Shown: one piece after another, positions 56,901 to 64,000 of the stretch
Numbering within the stretch: position 1 is the first letter of the stretch
How the letters are laid out: every line of letters begins with the position of its first letter
DNA from: Vitrella brassicaformis
Lineage: Eukaryota; Sar; Vitrellaceae
Direction of reading: 5' to 3'
Assembly: GCA_001179505.1 (NCBI GenBank)
Contig: CDMY01000887.1
Coordinates: 1-64,000 of the forward strand
DNA length: 64,000 bases
Notes under the pieces: generated by a model
The model's database searches: none
Told to the model about the DNA's origin: nothing
What the model saw: only the letters and a program-made list of their open reading frames with translations
Made by a program: the position numbers and the translations under genes

Positions 56901-58695
56901 TGTGAACGTATGCTGCATTGTGTCATGTGCGTCAGGTGCACGAGGACTTTTGGGAGGCAGGCGGCATCCTCGAGGCCACCAGCAATCGCAACAAGGGACC
57001 CACAGCAGCAGCGGCATCAGGCAGCGGTGGTGGCAGTGCACCATCCACGCACCACCTGTACCTTGTCGAGATCGTCTTGTATATCGGGCAGCGGCCGTAC
57101 GCCATCACACGATCGACCCCAAAGAAGAGGTACCTGGTGCCGACCCAGTCGAGTGTGGTCGAGAGGAAGCATCTCGACTTTGCCGTCGACAAGCTGGGTG
57201 GCACAGACAACATCGGGTAAGCAGACACGAAGACAGCTGTTTTCATATAGTGCATGCTGTATCCGTGCAGGCCCGACAATCGTGCCATCCTTCCTGGCTC
57301 TCTGCATCGCATCAGCGCTGTACGGAACAAGTCTGAGGGGCGCACGGTGATCGGCCTGACCATGAGGGTGAGCAGGGAGAATTGGAAGAAAGTGAGAGCA
57401 GCCATTCATTCGTCGTGTGTCGGTCGGCATCCCTCCATCCGCAGGTTGGTCGTGCCATGAAGGGCAACACCGACATGATCCAGGATCTGCTCTTGTCGCC
57501 TGAGAGGGGTGTGGCAGCTGAAGATGGCCTCTCCGTCCTTTTCCTTGGTAGGAGAGGTCTCTCTGTGTGGGCGTCAGGGCCCTGTGTGTTTATTTACTGC
57601 ATGTAGGTGCCCCTGGCTGCGGCAAGACGACCATCATCCGCGAGGCCTCCCGAGTGCTCACTACTGGGGATTTGCAAGTGTGCATCGTCGACACCAGGTA
57701 GCGACCCACCAACAGCTGGCCGCCCATCAGGTGTCATGCAATGACATCTTTTTCTGTCAGCAATGAGATCTGTGGCGGTGGCGATGAGCTGCATCCCTCG
57801 GTTGGCGAGGCCATCCGTCTGATGGTGCCGTGCATCCGCCAGCAGGACAGCGTGATGATTGAGGGGGTCCAGAACCACACAGTAAGTAAGGCGCAGATAG
57901 GACAGGCCGATAAGGGAAGAAAGCCATCACTGTTTAGCTCTTCATTGATGCTCACGCCGTAGCCGGAAGTCATCATTGTGAGTAAGTGGCACGGTGAGTA
58001 AGTGGCACGGTGGACAGCACCGGCTCTATCCGTTCCATAAATGACATGACACACTGCGTGTGACAATGGGCAGGTCGATGCCGCACGCACCATCGCCCAG
58101 CGGAAGGTCCGTCTTCTGGCAACGGCTCACGGCGACTTCGTGAGCCTCTCACGGAATTCGGAGCTTCGGGGGCTGCTGGGAGGCTTTGAGTGAGGCCACC
58201 ATACAGACTCTTTTTGAGAAAGACGACGCTGCTCCTCCTCCTTTGTGTCGATTGTGTGTGTGTGTGTGTGTGTGCAGGACGGTGACGGTGGGCGATGCGC
58301 TGGCGTCGCGTTCGTCTGACGGCCGAAAATCCAAAACTGAGGTACCTACGCACGGAGAGAGAAGACCTGTTTGCCACAAGCTAGGGTGTGTGTGTTGATG
58401 CAGCGGAAAGGTATGCCCCCGTTCGACACGGTGGTGGAGCTGCAGGTGGGTCAGTTCGACGAGTGGCGCATCATACTGGACGTCGCCAAGGCCGTCGACG
58501 CCAGGCTGCAGGTATTGTACATGTGCACACATACATTCGCACACACACACAGTGGACTGACTGGGTGATGCCCGTCTCATGCAGGGCAAGAAGTACTTAG
58601 TGCAGGTGCGTCGCCGGTGCCCGTCGACCGGCCGCGTGTTTGTGAGGTGGGAGGAGACGGCCAGCGATGCAGGCGTCTTCGGAAGCCTGACGTGA
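53930..58695 (+). CDS. Ycf45/SpoIIIAA-type ATPase fused to an exonuclease-like region and duplicated N-terminal units (18 exons, about 1181 aa)
   Basis: Exons 53930-54121, 54190-54231, 54320-54378, 54449-54824, 54907-54965, 55028-55270, 55330-55850, 55916-56862, 56936-57216, 57271-57367, 57445-57547, 57607-57697, 57761-57881, 57963-57977, 58074-58189, 58278-58341, 58404-58511 and 58585-58695 sum to one frame. Residues about 79-310 contain two related units (QLCVVLKNVPYSW / QRLAVFLDRVPNYW; PVATVCCNDRENRQIFDRMR / PYATLCCKDDESRRIFHHIK). A 3'-5'-exonuclease-like stretch follows (VLELEG, LKVAYNLPAIIKALELP, FCWDLQLAYDIVHLTPLASL). The C-terminal ATPase has VGRAMKGNTDMIQDLLLSPE, Walker A GAPGCGKTT, VDTSNEICGGGDELHPSVGE, LLATAHGDF and a final FDTVVELQV. 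Ycf45 is plastid-linked in algae. Confidence 0.8.
54232..54319 (+). other. GC-AG intron in the Ycf45-like gene
   Basis: Donor CTGCAG|GCAAGA and acceptor CTTGCAG. It keeps phase 0 and brings IPSTTLSGLQ next to VPQRTKEQL, matching the second repeat unit (TTFNQ then VPAQIRQRL). Confidence 0.65.
57978..58009 (+). repeat. Tandem 16-bp duplication of a splice donor
   Basis: Two exact copies of GTGAGTAAGTGGCACG (57978-57993 and 57994-58009) directly follow the 15-base exon of the Ycf45-like gene. Each begins with a strong GTGAGT donor. Only the first keeps the reading frame. Confidence 0.9.
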
Positions 58696-59684
58696 CCTCA
58701 CTTAGAGCGATGCGTCCGTGTGCGCCTGCCTTTTTTGCGGGCGTGACCATGTGTGTGTACCATGTGTGTGTTTTGATCACACAGAGGCACCGCCAGCCAG
58801 CCACCAACTAGGTTTTGCCATCTCTCTCTCTTCCCAGCTCTGCACTGACTGTGTATGGGCGTATGTGTTGGCCGTGCGTGGTGAGTACTTGGACGGGACA
58901 CGTTGACAGACAGACATGTTTATGATATGGATGGATGGATGTGTGCGTGAAGGTCGTTTGGTGGATGGCATCGTATATGATGTTGCGTGTCGCACGCCAC
59001 TAATGCCGACTGAGACACCGAGCCAAATCGAACAAGCCAAATCGAACGAGCGTGTGATGTCGTCGTGACCTTGAGTCCTCAGTCCTATGTTGCCAGTCAC
59101 ACGCCCCATTAGCAATCTACCAGCTGGGTATGCACTTGTTTGCCTCTACCAGGAGGCTACAAGGAGGGTCACATCCACACCAGGAGACAAAGATAGTGAA
59201 GCTTTTATGGCGGCCTGAAGAGAACAGCGAATATATATCTGTGTGTCTGAAGCAGCGACACACAGACACTTTCTCAAAAGTCCACTGGTGAAACTCTCGA
59301 GATTCATGTGTGCTGACCTATGTCATGCGAGAATCATGCACGACGGCCGCCTCGAAGTGAGTGAGGCTTTTTACACTTTGTTGTCTATGTCTCGATACAT
59401 ACATGGATAGTACACGCACACACACATACACATACACATACTATACACGCCAAGTCAGCGGACATGAGCGCTACTTCATCAACCACAAACCTCTACTCTT
59501 GCCATCCACCTGTGCACTTGTCTACTCTATCGGCACGCACACACACACACACACACACAGACTGCGTGCGACACAGCACACGCGGACTACAAGTGTCTTT
59601 GGCTGCGACTCACCTGCATCTACCGGCTTGCGAAAAATGCGTCTAATACATGCCTCCCTACGAAGTGTGCCCGTGTGTACTATC
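58696..59684. other. Convergent spacer without a recognised gene
   Basis: 1 kb between the stops of the Ycf45-like gene and the GPS-motif gene. It contains CA tracts (59410-59436, 59536-59561) and AT-richer sequence. No supported coding exon. Confidence 0.5.
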
Positions 59685-62600
59685 TTATATTTCCCCCACG
59701 GAGCTGCCGACGGAGAGCCGCTGCAGCTCGCTAATATGAGATGCCCTCCGCCCTCTACGATTTGTCGCATTGTCGTCCTCCGAACTCAACTCACTCGACG
59801 AGCGACCGATGTCTTCTCCCGCATATGAGTCCTTCTTCTTGGCGCTCCTGATCTTGTCACTGACAATCAGGGATCCCCCTCGGACTGTCTTGTCCTGTTG
59901 GCGGTCCTGTTGCTGCGGGGGGATGTAAGGGAAATTGGCGACAGAGGGCATATGAATGAGCACGCCGTCGAAAAGGGGGGTGTATTTGGAGGCGATGAGG
60001 ACGAAGGAGATCGACAAAATGTTCAATGTTGGGAAGAGAAGCAAACTGCATGCAATCAATAAAGGCGTGGACAACTGTATATGGGCTGCTGACTGACTGA
60101 CCGGTAAGCGCTACCAAGAAGAGACGCCCACATCCACTGACCGATCAGCACATCCTGCTGGTTCTCCAACACAGGGCACTTCGCATAGATAGCGCCTTGT
60201 CGGTTTGCTCACCGAAATGAACAGGATATTCCACCCAACACACGCGACATTCCACAATCTCCAGAGCGTCCAGCCAATGAAATCCATCATCCTCCAAAAG
60301 TGGATCTGCATCTCTCTCTCTGCTGCAGACATCTCCTCCTGAAAGAACAGAGACACATGCACGACCAACCACACTCTTGTCTCTCTCCATTCTTCTCAAT
60401 TTCTCTCACCCCAATCAAAAATCTTCTGAAGAGAGCATAAATGACGAAGCCGACAGCCGAGGCGATGACAAAGGACACCGCCGACACGGTCACTGTGGCA
60501 GCGGATGGCAGATGCGTCACTGAGGGAGGGTAACAGACGCGGGACAAGTAGAGGGCGCTCGAGTCGACGTACGGGTCAATCTGATGTCCGACAATATGGA
60601 CGGTGGCGCAACTGGACCAAAAGAAGAGGGAAGAGATGGTGATCATGCCCATCAAAGAGGCTTCCAGCGCAGCGAAGCGTTGAGCACGCGCGGAGAAGGG
60701 GTTATATGTAAGCCTGCGACATCCAAGAGACAAATTGTGGCCACTTTTCTTGTCGTCTACTCACGAGGATAGCAGAGGATGGTCCCTCTTCACAACCCGA
60801 GCGAGAATCTTGCAATTTGTCCACCGCTGGTACCGTAAGCGGTCAGCATCGGCCCTGGCCTAACAGAAAAAACAGCACTGGTCTTACATCTCCTCCACTC
60901 CGTCTGTTTGTGCGTCATCACACCAGTGGGCTGCCGGTTTTGCCGACGTCAACCACAGAGGGGCGCCGATACGTTGAGGCCACAGGGGGCCGATGAGACT
61001 CGGTGCCCGTGTAGAAGCTCGTGATGGTCTCACGCCTCTGCCTCTGCCTCTGCAGCTCCTCATCCTGGCCAGTCTCTTGGCTTCCAGCAGTGGAGAGGCG
61101 TAGTGTAGAGGCCTTCACTTGTGTGATGATGCGGGTGAACGATTCGGCAGGCAAGGGGTCGGTGAACATCAGCTGGTGACGCAGACAAGGCGACAGACAA
61201 GGCGACACGAATGTGCATTCGGCACTCACAATCAGCTTCCGCTTACTCTCATGTTGCCGAGGGAGACGGCGGTCTCCTCCAGTATCGGCTCTGACATGTC
61301 CTCCAGAAGTAGCCGTGGGTCACTTGTGAATCGTCCGAGGCCACATTCAGCACCTGAGAAGAAGAACATGGTCTCTTCTTTCCTGAAGCGACCACTTGCG
61401 CTCACCAGTCCATCGTGGCCCCACCAGATGTGTGCGCATTGACCATTGACCATGCAGAAGCAAGCTGAATACATCACTGGGCCATCAAAAGCGAAGGCGC
61501 TTGCTGGTGTTCGCTCAACTTCTCCCCCATAGCTCTCTAACAGAATTTTCCTCGCCTCCTTCGCCGCACGGATGACTTGGGCCACCGCTGCTACGCCGCT
61601 GGGAACCAGTGTCACCACTGTCGAGTGTGCTTCCGTCATCTCATGGATGGAAGGCCGCGCCGCAGAGGACGCCGGTGGCTTCGGCTGCTCATCACTCGGG
61701 GATCGCAGTGGGACTAAGAGGCTGTCCTGCTTGGAAGGCTGTTGCTGCGCTGTCTCCGGCGTGCAGGTCTTTGATGTTTGTTCCTTGATGGCTTGGCTCA
61801 TCAGCAGGTCTCTGTCGGTGTTGGTCGGCTGCAGGGACAGCAGCAGGGTGTGGTCTCGGTCGTACAGCGACACGGCGTGTTGATCCTGCTCGATGGTGTG
61901 AATGTCATCCAGCTCAATGGCTTTGAGCGGCTGCAAAACCGAACGAGCACAATGAATGGACGACAAGATGGAACGGCTACTGATTGATTGAGTACTAAAT
62001 ATGACTCACTCCATTTGTGTCAATCAAGTGACGCCACTGACCAAACACAGCATCGGAAAAAAGCCATAGTACACGCCTGTCGTGCATTCAACCGCTTTGC
62101 TCACCTTTCTGTCTGTAAAGTGGCTTGCAGGATGGCAGAACACCTCATATTCCGATGTCCATGTATGGAAGGGCTCCTGTGTCTGCTCTCTCAACACGAA
62201 GACACTCACTGCCGTTGGCGGAGGCACCGATATTTCGCTCTGCTGCTGAAATGGGGTATCTTCTATCTCTTCTTTCCTCGTCTCTCGCCTTAAATGCCGT
62301 CTTGGCTGCCGTTGGGTTTTTCTCTTCTTGTTGTCGGCCTTTTGCGTGTGCTCGATGTGGCTCTGCATGAGGAGAACATCAAGCTGCTCCAGGCGCTGCT
62401 CCTCCCTCCTTTGCTTGTTCGACAGCCTCTGGTGTCTCTTGGTCCCCACAGTGGCTCGAGACAGGCGCTTGGCCGTCTTGCTGTGCCTTTGCTGCTCAAT
62501 CTCGTTCAGGAACGCCTGAGTGAAAGCGTCTGCTTTCTCATGTCCGCCTCTCCTTCGTGACTCTCGGATGACCACCAGAGCATGTTTGATCGCTGATGGA

Positions 62601-64000
62601 TGGTCTCCTGCGTCCGAGTGCTTCTTTCGTGCGGCTCTTGTTGGGCAGAGAGCGTTGTACAGAAGGAAGAGCGGCAGCAACGGCAGGAGGACGAGTCGCG
62701 ATGTTGTCAAGTAAACAGGGCTGATAGTGAAGCAACCCTGAAGGAGACGCGAAAAGTGTCATTTTGCTTGTGTTCTGTGCCTACTACTTCAGTGGACGTC
62801 CAAAGAATGTACTCACAAGGAATCTGATTTCGGGCATGAGGACACAAAGACCACTTGCGAAGCCTTCCCTCCTCTCCAGGGTGTCACGAAAAAAATATGG
62901 CAGGCGATCCTCAATCGGCAGCCAATCCTTGCGATCCTACATGGGCATACAAGACGACACATGTATGTGCACGTACGTATTCTTCGCCAGACACGTCCAA
63001 AAAAATTACTCACTCGCAGCGACAGCGCCATCACGGGGACGATGAGAAAGGCGCACGAAAGGGCGACGAACAAGAGGCCGATGTCGCCTGTGGACATAAG
63101 CGGTCGATGCATACAAGTAACAGGTGTACATACATTCTTGGCCCAGCATACGTACCCGCCTTCAGCATAGTCAGCAGAACTTCCGGGTCGAAGATCAGAA
63201 GTGGGTTGCCAGCCTTTTGCTCGTGGGCGGGATACAATGCAGCCGCGAAGGTCGAAAGATGATTACACGTACACTGGCAGAACCAGGACGCAAAGATGTT
63301 CGCACTCATTTGTCGATGCACGTGCAAAACGGACCTGAATTGATTCATTGTTCGCCGACGCGTCGCAATGAGCATCGATGTACTGCTCGGCTTGTTCATC
63401 CCACTGCATGCAGAATGGTTGTCCCCTCCTAACTTGAGCAGTCGCGTTTCCGCAAGGAAATGTCAACACCACCGAGGCGTTGCCTAAGTCGTGTAGTTTG
63501 GTCTTGTCTCTCCACAAGTCGACAGTGATGGCTGTGTCGAGAATCAAGGCGTCTGCGGGGGTGTGTTTCGCCGAATACGGGTTTGTGGGGAGCTCCATTA
63601 TTATGGCCTGGGTAGCATAAGTCAAGCTTTGAGGAGACAGGAAGACGCGTCTCTACAGACAAAAACCCATATCGCAGAGACATTGTGTGGATGTGTTTCA
63701 GTCTGTGCCTTACTCATTCCATGCCTCACCCTCTTGATGCCGTTCGTCTTGTTGTCGTCTTTCAAAACCATGCATTTGATCGAAAAGTTGCCGTCTGCAT
63801 GCTCGTATTCTAATGAGTAATCCCTAGACACACACACACACGCGTTCCAGTGTGAACGTGTGTCGTACCCCTTACCTGGCGAGTGTACTGATGTCTTCGT
63901 ACACCGTGTTCTGCAGCGGATCCGAAATACACCGTATAGAGGAATGATTGACAGGCCACATTCTTCCTTTACCATGAGGGACAATGCGTTAGTGGCATCA
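59685..64000 (-). CDS. GPS-motif multi-pass membrane protein, adhesion-receptor or polycystin-1-like (5' end uncertain)
   Basis: Exons 64000(partial)-63876, 63823-63730, 63652-63335, 63273-63156, 63087-63014, 62936-62817, 62737-62105, 62036-62010, 61930-61247, 61172-60924, 60859-60765, 60713-60410, 60338-60213, 60136-60102 and 60045-59685 are in phase. The extracellular part ends in a GPS-like motif (FCMQWDEQAEQYIDAHCDAS, then CTCNHLSTFAA). Hydrophobic helices follow: IGLLFVALSCAFLIVPVMAL, LVLLPLLPLFLLYNALCP, LEASLMGMITISSLFFW, VSAVSFVIASAVGFVIYAL, FIGWTLWRLWNVACVGWNIL and LLFPTLNILSISFVLIAS. A basic segment and a region resembling a PH-like fold (AIELDDIHTIEQDQHAVSLY) lie between the second and third helices. 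NPFSARAQRFAALEAS recalls the start of the polycystin membrane block, but this is a weak match. The start may be the Met in MWPVNHSS near 63966 or upstream of the window. Confidence 0.72.

Noticed and set aside
61371-61405. Apparent intron in the GPS gene (GTGAGC donor at 61405, TTCTCAG acceptor at 61370)
   Set aside because: Removing it shifts the frame into an early stop, whereas the continuous frame stays open and splices in phase at 61246.

Overview
The window is nuclear DNA from an intron-dense, GC-rich protist. Genes on both strands are cut into many short exons by introns of about 50-150 bases, mostly GT-AG with a few GC-AG, and many introns carry TG or CA repeats. The gene content suggests a single-celled alga of the chromerid type, with Vitrella brassicaformis as my best guess: a Ycf45/SpoIIIAA-type ATPase, BTB-TLDc proteins, a family of F-box-like proteins, an arylsulfotransferase-like secreted protein and a GPS-motif multi-pass receptor. 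The species is an inference; the eukaryotic exon structure is seen directly. All exon models were joined by hand, checking splice-site bases and reading-frame phase, and nearly all close exactly in phase.

Layout. 0.5-10 kb: a small secreted protein (+), a low-complexity RGG/Ala/Pro/Lys protein (-), phosphatidylserine synthase (+) and a formiminotransferase (-). 10-14.8 kb: a strong hairpin, an orphan terminal exon and F-box-like paralogue A (+). 14.8-25.2 kb: an arylsulfotransferase-like gene (-), an F-box gene carrying an FG-nucleoporin-like insert (+), a TLDc fragment, and an F-box-like membrane gene with an in-frame stop (+). 25.2-31 kb is a patchwork of duplications: an inverted copy of a kinesin tail ending at a 300-N gap, direct repeats, a TLDc gene and a BTB-TLDc gene with a frameshift. 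31.2-40 kb: a fructose-bisphosphatase-like gene (+), a kinesin pseudogene with a repeated P-loop exon, and a full 16-exon divergent kinesin (+). 40.9-47.8 kb: a membrane-anchored alpha/beta hydrolase (-) and a cytidylyltransferase-like gene (+), head to head. 49-53.5 kb: an F-box gene (-), which is the uninterrupted paralogue of the one at 18.5 kb, and F-box-like paralogue B (+), with a second 300-N gap in its first intron. 53.9-58.7 kb: an 18-exon fusion of duplicated N-terminal units, an exonuclease-like region and a Ycf45-type ATPase (+). 59.7-64 kb: a GPS-motif multi-pass membrane protein (-) that reaches the window edge.

Themes. Phosphatidylserine synthase and the cytidylyltransferase-like protein point to phospholipid metabolism, though the latter has lost key residues. 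Several proteins keep a recognisable fold with altered catalytic positions (fructose-bisphosphatase-like, cytidylyltransferase-like, kinesin, Ycf45-like, exonuclease-like). The region has been reshaped by local duplication: two F-box pairs, inverted kinesin tails, TLDc copies and tandem P-loop exons. Most genes are arranged head to head with 0.2-0.5 kb between start codons.
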